This document shows positions 19,390 through 27,386 of a stretch of 64,000 nucleotides of DNA, in pieces. The stretch lies in NCBI RefSeq assembly GCF_014773435.2, contig NZ_JACXAG020000001.1:310001-374000 (forward strand). The letters run 5' to 3'. The notes beneath the pieces are model-generated. The model did not search any database, was not told where the DNA came from, and saw only the letters and a program-made list of their open reading frames with translations. This DNA comes from Polycladospora coralii (GTDB lineage Bacteria > Bacillota > Bacilli > Thermoactinomycetales > Thermoactinomycetaceae). A program made the position numbers and the translations under genes. Each line of letters begins with the position of its first letter. The first letter of the stretch is position 1.

Positions 19390-20727
19390 ATGGGAAATAA
19401 ATATAAGGAAGTCATTGCTGAAATTCAATCCAGAATCAAAGATGGACGGTTACAATCCGGGAAGAAACTCCCTTCCATCCGTAACTTTGCAAACGAATTA
19501 AACTGTAGTATCAACACCATTGTGAAGGCCTACAGTGAATTGGAAAAAGCACATCAAATCTACTCTGTTCCCAGAAGTGGCTATATTCTTGTGGGGAGTG
19601 ACAAATCGGCGATATCCGAACCAATAATCATTGACTTCTCCTCAGCTGGCCCTGACAAAAGTAAAATGCCTTATCGGGACTATCAACATTGTATGAATCA
19701 GGCGATTGAGCTTTATAAAGAGGAAATGTTTCAGTACTCCGAGCCTCAAGGTTTACCCATCCTTCGCCATCAGTTATCAAAGCAAATTCAGGATCTTCAA
19801 GTTTTTGCGCCTCCTGAAAGAATCTGTGTTGTATCGGGATCCCAACAAGCACTTGACCTGTTAGTCTCGCTCCCATTTCCAAATCAAAAAGAAACGATCT
19901 GTGTAGAACAGCCGACCCATTTCAGTTTTATCGATTCTATTACTTCCCGTGGCTTGAAAACTGTAGGAATCGAAATAAGCCAGAATGGTATTGATCTTGA
20001 TTATTTAAAAAAAGTATTTAAGGAAGAAAGCATCAAATTTTTTTATACAGTCTCAAGATTTCAGAATCCTACAGGCTTCAGCTACACCAATCAGCAAAAA
20101 AAGGAAGTTGTAGAACTGGCCAAAAAATATGATGTGTATATCGTCGAGGACGACTACATGGGAGATCTCGACACAAAAAAAAAGACTGATCCCATGTTTG
20201 CATATGATCCATCTGGCAGAGTGATTTATACCAAAAGTTTCTCGAAAGTCTTATTGCCCGGCTTAAGATTAGGAATGACTGTCTTGCCAGAAGTGCTATT
20301 AAAAGATTTCATAAGAGTCAAATTTGCAGCCGATATCCATACACCAGTCCTTACCCAAGGGGCACTTGAAATTTATTTAAGTAGCGGAATGTATAAAGCA
20401 CATATTCAAAAGCTTAGAAGACAATACAAGAAAAAAGGTACCATACTCAAACAGGCTTATCTCGAATATCTGCCTGCTGGGTCCACATTCACAGGTGGTG
20501 ACTCCGGCTTCTACTCGACAATTGAACTTCCTGGTGGTATGAAAGCTAAAGATCTTGTAGAACATCTAAAAGAGAAGAATGTATTGGTTCAAGATGCAAC
20601 TAATATGTATCTCCCACAGTATAAGAAGGAAAACCTAATACGGGTGAGTGTATCACAGGTGGAGGATCGGAGAATTCCGGTTGGGGTGAAGAAGATCGGA
20701 GATGGAATAGTCGATTTGCAACGTTGA
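19390..20727 (+). CDS. MocR-type GntR/aminotransferase regulator
   Basis: A 445 aa transcription factor with an N-terminal GntR winged helix (about 1-70; motif LPSIRNFANEL) and a C-terminal fold type I aminotransferase-like domain. The PLP lysine is in TKSFSKVLLPGLR, and the NPTG motif is visible. Start is the ATG at 19390 behind GGAGAGGAGC. Such proteins bind an amino acid-like effector through PLP and control a neighbouring gene. No intact partner gene is adjacent: a broken beta-lactamase lies divergent on one side and an IS remnant on the other, so its target may be lost. A second MocR gene is at 39818. Confidence 0.88.
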   Translation: MGNKYKEVIAEIQSRIKDGRLQSGKKLPSIRNFANELNCSINTIVKAYSELEKAHQIYSVPRSGYILVGSDKSAISEPIIIDFSSAGPDKSKMPYRDYQHCMNQAIELYKEEMFQYSEPQGLPILRHQLSKQIQDLQVFAPPERICVVSGSQQALDLLVSLPFPNQKETICVEQPTHFSFIDSITSRGLKTVGIEISQNGIDLDYLKKVFKEESIKFFYTVSRFQNPTGFSYTNQQKKEVVELAKKYDVYIVEDDYMGDLDTKKKTDPMFAYDPSGRVIYTKSFSKVLLPGLRLGMTVLPEVLLKDFIRVKFAADIHTPVLTQGALEIYLSSGMYKAHIQKLRRQYKKKGTILKQAYLEYLPAGSTFTGGDSGFYSTIELPGGMKAKDLVEHLKEKNVLVQDATNMYLPQYKKENLIRVSVSQVEDRRIPVGVKKIGDGIVDLQR

Positions 20728-20746
20728 TAAAATCTATATATAAAAC

Positions 20747-20875
20747 TCGGTTGATGATATTACTGCAGTTAGCTTTGATACATGGTTATCAGATCCTGAC
20801 TTAGATTATCTAATTGAATTTTATCACGAAGGAGAGATTACATTAGGTATCTTTGATAAGATTGACACGATATAG
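20747..20875 (+). pseudogene. Orphan 3' gene fragment
   Basis: A 43-codon open stretch without a start codon, ending at TAG (20873-20875). It encodes an acidic sequence with WLSDPDLDYLIEFYHEGE and looks like the C-terminal end of a small hypothetical protein. It lies between the MocR gene and the IS1182 remnant, which fits local gene decay. Confidence 0.35.
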
Positions 20876-20954
20876 TGAATTTGTAAAAAAAGAGAGTTAT
20901 GCTCAGATTGAATTTCACCCTAGTTGTTAGGCATAACTAGCAGTTGGAGGTGTA

Positions 20955-21300
20955 TTTTTATGAAAACCACAGTTTTTGAACTATATTAAAGGAGAAAACA
21001 ATGATTTTAGTCATCATTTTAGGATGGTAACTGCTTCGACCACCACCTGAATAGTATTTCAGAAAAACACGATCATTTATTCGATTAATCGCATCATTGA
21101 TGATACGAACCATATGTTTCGCATGGATTTGGAAGACACAACAGCTCCATGTTATAATCGATAATAGTAATATTACTCATAAGAAATCGCGCCTTTAGTA
21201 GATGGTTGTTGGTACATTCATTTTACTACAAGTGAACGATTTCTTTTTATATTTTCGTAGAAAAATAAAAAGAGGCAAGCCCCTTTTGGGACAGCCCCAT
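20955..21300 (-). pseudogene. IS1182-family element remnant
   Basis: On the minus strand, 20990-21150 translates with few breaks into the N-terminal part of an IS1182-type transposase, including SGGGRSSYHPKMMTKII, the family's N-terminal signature. Upstream, 21280-21298 reads GGGGCTGTCCCAAAAGGGG, a sequence commonly found at ends of such elements. The catalytic part and the other end are missing. Short ATG-led frames here with good ribosome sites are by-products. It accounts for most of the 595 base gap. Confidence 0.7.
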
Positions 21301-21322
21301 CCTGCTCTCGTATAAAATAAGA

Positions 21323-21673
21323 TTAGTCCTGAATATGATAACGATATTTAATGACATTAATCGCTGCACGATGGTAAGGATCACGTAAGTATTTGAAAAT
21401 ATCATGTATGTCTGTTTTATGATCCATCACACCGCTAAATAATGAATTGGCTAGATTTACGATAGCCCGCTCTTGTGCATCCCAGTACATGGAATCCTTG
21501 ATCAAGGCCTCAAATTCAGTTCCATATCGAGATACGTATTTCTCAACCGGTCGGCTTAATAAGGTAAGTAAGTAGTAAGCTGAGTTGTATTCAATATCAT
21601 TTCTCGAGTAGGGACTCGCTTTTAAAGCTTGATAGCGCTTCATGTGGTTTAAATCTATAAATCTAAGTTCCAT
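21323..21673 (-). CDS. Small conserved hypothetical protein (DUF6075-like)
   Basis: A 116 aa, mostly helical soluble protein. The layout, with an N-terminal FIDLNHMKRY, a middle stretch WDAQERAIVNLANSLFSG and a C-terminal YLRDPYHRAAINVIKYRY, recalls the DUF6075/DUF2538 proteins of Bacillota, whose function is unknown; the match is from memory and tentative. A GGAGGGGA ribosome site precedes the ATG. It lies downstream of the IS1182 remnant and upstream, in the same direction, of a terminator and the CPA2 antiporter gene. Confidence 0.6.
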   Translation of the reverse strand: MELRFIDLNHMKRYQALKASPYSRNDIEYNSAYYLLTLLSRPVEKYVSRYGTEFEALIKDSMYWDAQERAIVNLANSLFSGVMDHKTDIHDIFKYLRDPYHRAAINVIKYRYHIQD

Positions 21674-21731
21674 CTACTCCCCTCCTACATTCATTTTACT
21701 ATAAAAGTCTTATATTTTCTCGTTAATTTAT

Positions 21732-21761
21732 AAAAAAGCTTGCCAAATGACAAGCTTTTTT
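21732..21761. terminator. Bidirectional terminator after the CPA2 antiporter gene
   Basis: AAAAAAGCTTG (21732-21742) pairs with CAAGCTTTTTT (21751-21761) around an 8 nt loop, with A and T runs on either side. It lies 12 nt beyond the stop codon of the antiporter gene. Confidence 0.8.
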
Positions 21762-21772
21762 AAAGTTTTGTC

Positions 21773-22966
21773 CTATGCACTTTGCATTTTTTCTGGTGGT
21801 TCTACTTTCTTTTCACCGAAAATGATTTTAAGCAGTGGCGGTGTAACTAAAGTTGTAATTAATATGACAATCACGATAGAAGTATAATACTTATCAGACA
21901 GTAAGTCCGCTTGCTTCCCGATAGTTGCAATAATAAGCGCTACTTCTCCGCGTGAGATCATTCCTGAACCGATTCCAAGTGCTGATTTCCATTGATAACC
22001 GGTAAGGCGTGCACCTAATCCACTACCGATCAGCTTGCTCAAAATCCCGATAATGGTAAAGATAGTAATAAATAAGATTTGATCCGATAATCCAACAAAA
22101 CTCACATTTAAACCAATACTGATAAAGAAGATCGGAACGAATATGACATAGGCAATCGGTTCGATCTTTTCTTCTACCACATGCTTAAACGAAGTTTGTG
22201 AAATCGCAATCCCCGCGGCAAATGCACCGATAATACCAGCAACCCCAAGCTTTTCAGCCATAAAAGCAAGTCCGAGCAAGATGACCATAGCGCCGCTCAT
22301 CACGGCTTCGGTGATGCGTAAGCGGGCAAATAAGCGCATGAGCCACGGGACTACTTTCCAACAGATACCGATGACAAGGACAAAAAATAAAAATTTCTTC
22401 CCGATCACAAGGGAGAGTGCATCTCCACTGCCCACAAAGCTCATGGTGAAGGCGAGTAAGATCACAACCAGAATATCATCGACGATCGCTGCACCCAGTA
22501 TAGTAGCACTCTCTTTACTTTTTAGTTGACCGAGATCACGTAAGGTTTGCACAGAAATACTAACGGATGTAGCCGACAATAACAATCCAATGAAAATCGC
22601 TTCAAATTGCGACATCCCGAAAGCAATCCCCCCGATATAACCACCTAATAGGGGAAGCAGAATGCCACCAACAGCGACAGCAAATGACGAACGTTTTGTT
22701 TTATTCAATTGATCTACATCGGTTTCTAATCCAGCAATAAACATTAAGAGAAGCACACCGATCTGGCTCAATTCAGTGATAATGTCACTACTTTCGATGA
22801 ATCCGAGCATTGCTGGTCCCACCAGAACCCCAACCAGCAATTTCCCCAGTACCGCTGGTTGCCCTAAACGAGCACTTAAATCTCCAGCAAATTTAACAGC
22901 TACTAAAATGAGGAGGAGTTGAAAGAAAAAAAACAATATAATCCCATCCCTTACTTTATTTTCCAC
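21773..22966 (-). CDS. CPA2-type cation/proton antiporter
   Basis: Membrane exchanger of the CPA2 (KefB/NapA/GerN) group, 397 aa, with about 12-13 transmembrane helices across its full length. The ion-binding site AAIVDDILVVI (about 158-168) has the twin aspartates typical of electrogenic CPA2 exchangers. No C-terminal nucleotide-binding (TrkA-N) domain is present, unlike KefB. The start is uncertain: GTG at 22964-22966 has no ribosome site, while an in-frame TTG near 22936 follows AAGGGATGGG and would shorten the protein by ten residues. Cation specificity is not readable. A relative, GerN, acts in spore germination in Bacillus cereus. Confidence 0.88.
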   Translation of the reverse strand: MENKVRDGIILFFFFQLLLILVAVKFAGDLSARLGQPAVLGKLLVGVLVGPAMLGFIESSDIITELSQIGVLLLMFIAGLETDVDQLNKTKRSSFAVAVGGILLPLLGGYIGGIAFGMSQFEAIFIGLLLSATSVSISVQTLRDLGQLKSKESATILGAAIVDDILVVILLAFTMSFVGSGDALSLVIGKKFLFFVLVIGICWKVVPWLMRLFARLRITEAVMSGAMVILLGLAFMAEKLGVAGIIGAFAAGIAISQTSFKHVVEEKIEPIAYVIFVPIFFISIGLNVSFVGLSDQILFITIFTIIGILSKLIGSGLGARLTGYQWKSALGIGSGMISRGEVALIIATIGKQADLLSDKYYTSIVIVILITTLVTPPLLKIIFGEKKVEPPEKMQSA

Positions 22967-23118
22967 ATATAAAATGACAGAAAGAGCCCGTCGATGACAG
23001 GCTCCTCCAGTATGCTTTACTATGCTCTTTTACTCTATTATAGGTGTAAATCGCCACTTCTTCAATACTTATTATCTAATTTCCCCAAGCATGTTGCGTA
23101 AACATCACTGCCATCCCT

Positions 23119-23859
23119 TTATCCATCACTTTCTTCCATATCAAAATTGGTATACACACTTTGTACATCGTCGTGATCTTCGAGCGCTTCCAGCAGGGTA
23201 AGGATGCTGGTCAGTGTTTCCCCAGAAATGTGAATCTTATTTTGGGGGACAAAGGTAATTTCGGCATCAGTAAAAGTTATGTCGCTTTCTTCCAATCCAT
23301 TCTTCACCTGTTCGAAGGCCGTAGGAGAAACGGTAAGTTCATAGTACTTGTCGGTGATTTCTAAATCATCTGCACCCTGTTCTAATGCGAGAAGGACGAG
23401 CTCATCTTCATCCAGTACAAGTGATTGGCGCGCTATAGTCAGCACCCCTTTGCGCTCGAACATCCACGACACACATCCGCTCTCGCCCAAATTCCCCCCA
23501 CGTTTAGAAAAGATATGGCGTACATCCGCTGCGGTACGATTTCGATTATCTGTTAATGCTTCGACCATTACAGCAATACCCGCTGGTCCGTAACCTTCAT
23601 ATAAGATGGATTCGAACTCATCTCCATCTCCGCCACCGGCTGCTTTTTGGATGGCTCGCTCTATGTTATCATTGGGCATATTTTGGGCCTTGGCTTTCGT
23701 AATCGCAAGTCGTAATTTTTGATTGGTCGCAGGATCTTTATCCCCTTCACGCGCTGCTACATAAATCTCACGGGCCAGCTTTGCAAAAATCTTGCCACGA
23801 ATCGCATCTTGTCTCCCTTTGCGATGTTGTATATTCTTCCATTTAGAATGTCCTGCCAT
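23119..23859 (-). CDS. yebC: YebC/PmpR family protein
   Basis: A 246 aa protein of the conserved YebC family, with the invariant N-terminus MAGHSKWKNIQHRKGRQD and the GGNLGESGCVSWMFERKG stretch. Family members have been linked to transcriptional control (PmpR) and more recently to translation of difficult sequences; the role here is not decided. In B. subtilis the orthologue (yrbC) lies in the same neighbourhood, between the safA and ruv genes, which supports synteny. It follows nadE by 21 nt and is probably cotranscribed with it. Confidence 0.94.
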   Translation of the reverse strand: MAGHSKWKNIQHRKGRQDAIRGKIFAKLAREIYVAAREGDKDPATNQKLRLAITKAKAQNMPNDNIERAIQKAAGGGDGDEFESILYEGYGPAGIAVMVEALTDNRNRTAADVRHIFSKRGGNLGESGCVSWMFERKGVLTIARQSLVLDEDELVLLALEQGADDLEITDKYYELTVSPTAFEQVKNGLEESDITFTDAEITFVPQNKIHISGETLTSILTLLEALEDHDDVQSVYTNFDMEESDG

Positions 23860-23880
23860 GCTCTCCCACCTCGTTTCTCT

Positions 23881-24738
23881 TTATAATCCCCAGTCACGTA
23901 GATAACGAAAGTCAATTCCCACCGTGCGGTTACTTACTTTTAAGATGACAGGCATGGTACGTTTGTACTGATTGCGTATAATGCGTTTACTCACTTGATC
24001 GATAAACGACTGCTCAAATCCGAGTTCATGTAGCTTAGATAGTGAATAGTTATGATCCACCATATAATAAAGCAATTGGTCAACTTCTAAATAACTAAAT
24101 CCAAGTTCTTGTTCATCTGTTTGATCCTCCCATAAGTCAGCACTGGGTGGTTTCGCAATGATCTCTTCGGATACACCCAGATAAGACGCTAATTGACGTA
24201 CTTGCGTCTTATATAAGTCCCCTAAGGGATTTACAGCCGAAGCACTATCCCCAAATTGGGTTCCATACCCGAGTAATAACTCTGTTCGATTACTTGTGCC
24301 GATCACCAAAGCTTCATGCAATGCAGATAGATCATATAAGATCGTCATGCGTTCGCGTGCCATTTTATTTCCCTGCCGGAGCGGGCTTGCATCTGGAAAG
24401 GATTCAAAATAGCCATCGATCTGAGGTGTAATATCTACCGTAAAAGATTCGACTTGGGTATCTTCAATGGCCAGTTGCGCATGTGCGAGGCTATCTGGAC
24501 TGCTTGTCTGATACGGCATACAGACTGCAATCACATTTTCCGAACCAAAAGCCTTAACGGCCAAGTATAAAGATAAAGCCGAATCTATTCCCCCAGATAA
24601 TCCTAAAATCACTTTGCTAAAACCGCTTTTTTCAACTTCTTCTCGTAAAGCCGTCGTTAACATTTCCGTTGCTAATACTTCATTGATACGTAAAAAAGGT
24701 GCTTGTTCTAAAATTTCCTCTACTACAGTCACCGCCAT
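23881..24738 (-). CDS. nadE: NAD synthetase, ATP-pyrophosphatase subunit
   Basis: Adenylates and amidates deamido-NAD to NAD. The 285 aa protein has the PP-loop LSGGIDSAL (about 45-53), the ATP-binding GTSNRTELLLGY and the KPPSADLW motif of NadE enzymes. It overlaps the preceding nitrilase-like gene by 10 nt. That partner resembles the glutaminase domain normally fused to NadE in glutamine-dependent enzymes, so the two may form a split glutamine-dependent synthetase; this is inference. The start ATG follows GGGGAGGG. In B. subtilis, the nadBCA genes lie close to safA in the equivalent place. Confidence 0.9.
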   Translation of the reverse strand: MAVTVVEEILEQAPFLRINEVLATEMLTTALREEVEKSGFSKVILGLSGGIDSALSLYLAVKAFGSENVIAVCMPYQTSSPDSLAHAQLAIEDTQVESFTVDITPQIDGYFESFPDASPLRQGNKMARERMTILYDLSALHEALVIGTSNRTELLLGYGTQFGDSASAVNPLGDLYKTQVRQLASYLGVSEEIIAKPPSADLWEDQTDEQELGFSYLEVDQLLYYMVDHNYSLSKLHELGFEQSFIDQVSKRIIRNQYKRTMPVILKVSNRTVGIDFRYLRDWGL

Positions 24739-25586
24739 ATTCCCTCCCCGGTGTACTTACGCTGAATGCGCTGTAATTCACGAATGGTCAGATCGCGATT
24801 TTCATCACGAAGCATGGGCATCTGATAGCGAGCACGTTTTACTTTTTCAAAATCAATATCTACAATCAACAATTCTTCTTTAAAAAGGGCCCCCGTTTTT
24901 TCAATAACGCCATGTGGATTCATCACGGCCGAACCCCCAAAGAAGGTAACCCCGTCTTCAGTGCCTACTCGATTGGCAAAAAGGATATAGGAACCGTGAA
25001 GCAAGGCTTGGTTTTTCATAATCGAATACCAAGTATCTTGCGCGTCTAATCCTTCTTCATTTAGTCCTCGTCCAGGTGAATTCGAAAGGACAATGATCAT
25101 TTGTGCGCCATCCTGTGCCAATATGTAGGAAGTAGAAGCATGCCACATATCTTCACATATCAGTAGTCCCATTGCCCCAAAACGTGTTGGAAAGCTATGA
25201 ATCCGATCGCCACGACCAAAATAACGTGCTTCATCAAACATGCCATATGTAGGTAAATAGATTTTACGATGAAGCGTATTGAGTTGTTGGTTACTGACAT
25301 AGACTGCTGAGTTGTATAAATTGTGCTCAGGAGTACTCTCAACAAAACCAAACACGACATCCATTTCTCCCGCTGTGTTTACCAAAGACTGAATATCGGG
25401 GCTAAATGGATCTCGCGCTACTTCATATGTGAGATCCAATAAATTGTAACCTGTTAAACTGAGTTCAGGAAAAACGATGAGATCCACCTCTTGTTCTTGC
25501 GCACTGCGGATCATCTTTTCGTGTAACGCTAAGTTTTCATCTACACGACCCAAGCGTGGTCTTATTTGTGCAATTGCTACTCTCAT
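24729..25586 (-). CDS. Nitrilase-superfamily hydrolase, likely glutaminase partner of NadE
   Basis: A carbon-nitrogen hydrolase of 285 aa. The start ATG at 25584-25586 follows GAGGAGGGC and gives MRVAIAQI, the usual beginning; the longer frame adds an unlike leader. The catalytic triad is visible: Glu in FPELSLTGY, Lys in HRKIYLPTYG and Cys in LLICEDMW. The IYLPTYGMFDE and CEDMW sequences match the glutaminase domain of glutamine-dependent NAD synthetases better than general amidases. It overlaps nadE by 10 nt, arguing for equal production of both proteins. Alternatively it is a free amidase, for example omega-amidase type. Confidence 0.87.
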   Translation of the reverse strand: MRVAIAQIRPRLGRVDENLALHEKMIRSAQEQEVDLIVFPELSLTGYNLLDLTYEVARDPFSPDIQSLVNTAGEMDVVFGFVESTPEHNLYNSAVYVSNQQLNTLHRKIYLPTYGMFDEARYFGRGDRIHSFPTRFGAMGLLICEDMWHASTSYILAQDGAQMIIVLSNSPGRGLNEEGLDAQDTWYSIMKNQALLHGSYILFANRVGTEDGVTFFGGSAVMNPHGVIEKTGALFKEELLIVDIDFEKVKRARYQMPMLRDENRDLTIRELQRIQRKYTGEGIWR

Positions 25587-25692
25587 TTCTTGTGCCCTCC
25601 TCAGGTCAACCCTAAAGGCTATAATTCCATTTTTCATCATACCATAAACCCTTAGGCGTACCAATAGATAGGCAAAACACGAATCTTCGTCA

Positions 25693-26637
25693 TCAAATAT
25701 TCAAACGGGCTATTGCTTGATTCCAACGATCGAAGTGATTGGAAATTTTATGTAAGTAATGGAGGGAACTATCCCAGTTATACCCCGCTTTACGCTTAGC
25801 AAGCCCGATACTTTCTCGATAAAACTCATTGGGAAAAGAAAGCAAGATATGATAAATCTTTTTTTCCAATGTGGTTAACGGCAAAAAAGATTCATAGGAT
25901 TGCATGATTTCATTTAAACATTCCATATCCCAATCATTTTCTGCTAGCATACGAGTCGATATTTGAAAGTAATCTCCTAATTGCAAATCATAGTCAGCGG
26001 TCTCAAAATCAATCAACCAGACCTTTTCCCGGTGATCGACTATCCAGTTATGACTCGCAAGATCACGATGTGCTAAGCAATTTCCCATTCGATAACTGTT
26101 GGTAAGGGGAATGATCGGATAATGGGAGAGTCTCTTCCAAGTATGCACACCAGCCTTGTAATGTTTTTCCCCTACTCTTCTTAATATCCTGCTCAAATCT
26201 TCCGGAAAGTGGTTCATATTGCACATCACCTGATAAAACTGAAGCAGACGATAATACAAACGATGATAAAGCAAGAAGGACGCCCCCTCTACAGGCGGCG
26301 TCTTCAATCCGCGTCCTAAATGATGAAAACGGGCAAGTGTACGTATCATCTTCTTAATATCATTTTTATTGGAATAATTCCCGGTACGACTCTCAATAAA
26401 AGGCGTTAGAAACCATGTTTGATCGTCTGATTGAATGGTTAACATAGCCTGAAATCCGCGCAATCGGAGCTCCTGATCTATGTTTAGCCACCAGCTCGCA
26501 TACCTTTTATTCGCTATTTTTTTGGCAATCCATTTTCCGGATGCTGTATCGATACACCAATTTCTACGATAGGGTTTGATATGATGAACTTCTGACTTGA
26601 TTAACTTTTCCATTTCAACATAGTCAGGTGCTTCCAT
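25693..26637 (-). CDS. CotS/YrzF-like kinase-fold protein
   Basis: A 314 aa protein of the aminoglycoside phosphotransferase/CotS group. The catalytic-loop sequence CLAHRDLASHNWIVD (about 188-202) and the metal site LIDFETADYD (about 210-219) are both present, so it could be an active kinase. Bacilli use such proteins in spore coat assembly. It lies directly downstream (15 nt) of the SafA-like LysM gene, the same arrangement as ysxE after spoVID at the far end of the window. In B. subtilis the kinase-like yrzF occupies the matching place. Substrate is unknown. Confidence 0.8.
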   Translation of the reverse strand: MEAPDYVEMEKLIKSEVHHIKPYRRNWCIDTASGKWIAKKIANKRYASWWLNIDQELRLRGFQAMLTIQSDDQTWFLTPFIESRTGNYSNKNDIKKMIRTLARFHHLGRGLKTPPVEGASFLLYHRLYYRLLQFYQVMCNMNHFPEDLSRILRRVGEKHYKAGVHTWKRLSHYPIIPLTNSYRMGNCLAHRDLASHNWIVDHREKVWLIDFETADYDLQLGDYFQISTRMLAENDWDMECLNEIMQSYESFLPLTTLEKKIYHILLSFPNEFYRESIGLAKRKAGYNWDSSLHYLHKISNHFDRWNQAIARLNI

Positions 26638-26652
26638 CCTTTACTCCCTTCA

Positions 26653-27189
26653 TTATCCTTCAGTTGAGGAACTTTCTTTGCGATAGATCAAGGCCTGCTC
26701 CATATGCGTCTGAGGATGGGCCACCGGATTAGCATCATAATAGGGATAAGATACCGGTTGTGGCTGAAAAGGCATGGGTGCTGGATAATAAGGCATTTGA
26801 AAAGGAACCTGATTCATAACACCAGCTTGATCCGATACAAAAGGTAGTGGCGGAGGCGGTGGCGGCATGATACCATAATGAAAGAATGCATGAGGATCTA
26901 TTGGTGGAAAAGCCTCTTCTTGCCTCTGTTGATCATCATTACTTTCTCGTGCTTCGAAAGTCTCTGGCACTTTAGACTCTTCTTCGACATCCGGCTCTAA
27001 ATAAGTGTGTGTCGGCTCCGATGGCGCAATCGAAACTTTTCCTGTAGGAACACGAATTTTCGTACCTGCTTCCAACTGATCATGGTCTTCGATATGGGGA
27101 TTTGCTTCTAAAAGACGCTCAACGGGCATTTTGTATTTTAATGCCACTTCTGAAATGGTATCCCCGGAGCGAGCGATATGAATTTTCAA
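26653..27189 (-). CDS. safA: SafA-like LysM spore morphogenetic protein
   Basis: A 178 aa protein with an N-terminal LysM domain (about 1-48: HIARSGDTISEVALKY through AGTKIRVP), an acidic linker, and a Pro/Tyr/Gln-rich tail with a run of prolines near residue 112. No signal peptide is present, which fits a mother-cell protein. SafA in B. subtilis starts with the same type of LysM, which directs it to the cortex-coat interface, and binds SpoVID. The protein is much shorter than B. subtilis SafA (387 aa). Position next to a kinase-fold gene and near yebC supports the assignment; orthology is inferred from domain and synteny. Confidence 0.75.
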   Translation of the reverse strand: MKIHIARSGDTISEVALKYKMPVERLLEANPHIEDHDQLEAGTKIRVPTGKVSIAPSEPTHTYLEPDVEEESKVPETFEARESNDDQQRQEEAFPPIDPHAFFHYGIMPPPPPPLPFVSDQAGVMNQVPFQMPYYPAPMPFQPQPVSYPYYDANPVAHPQTHMEQALIYRKESSSTEG

Positions 27190-27287
27190 TTGACAACCCT
27201 CTTTTCATTCTGTCGGTTCAATCTATCCTATGCAGAGGCCTAGTAATAATTTCTTCACATTACCAACAATATGAGTAAACCGTATAC

Positions 27288-27356
27288 ATATGCGTGAAGG
27301 AAGAAACAGACAACCCGTTTGACCGTTAAATACACATTAGTCAAATCAACATGCTT
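27288..27356 (-). repeat. Internally deleted copy of the MITE-like repeat
   Basis: The stretch joins the hairpin-loop sequence (GAAGGAAGAA through CCGTTTGACCG, 27295-27326) directly to the terminal end TCAAATCAACATGCTT (27340-27355). Both pieces match the copy at 1-173, but the roughly 80 bases between them are missing. It lies between the divergent safA-like and SGNH hydrolase genes. Confidence 0.65.
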
Positions 27357-27386
27357 GGGTCAGAATATGATTAAGGAGAATTTACC

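Noticed and set aside
20960-21040. Short leader-like peptides with good ribosome sites (9 and 9 codons)
   Set aside because: They lie on the strand opposite the IS1182 transposase relic and precede no intact gene.
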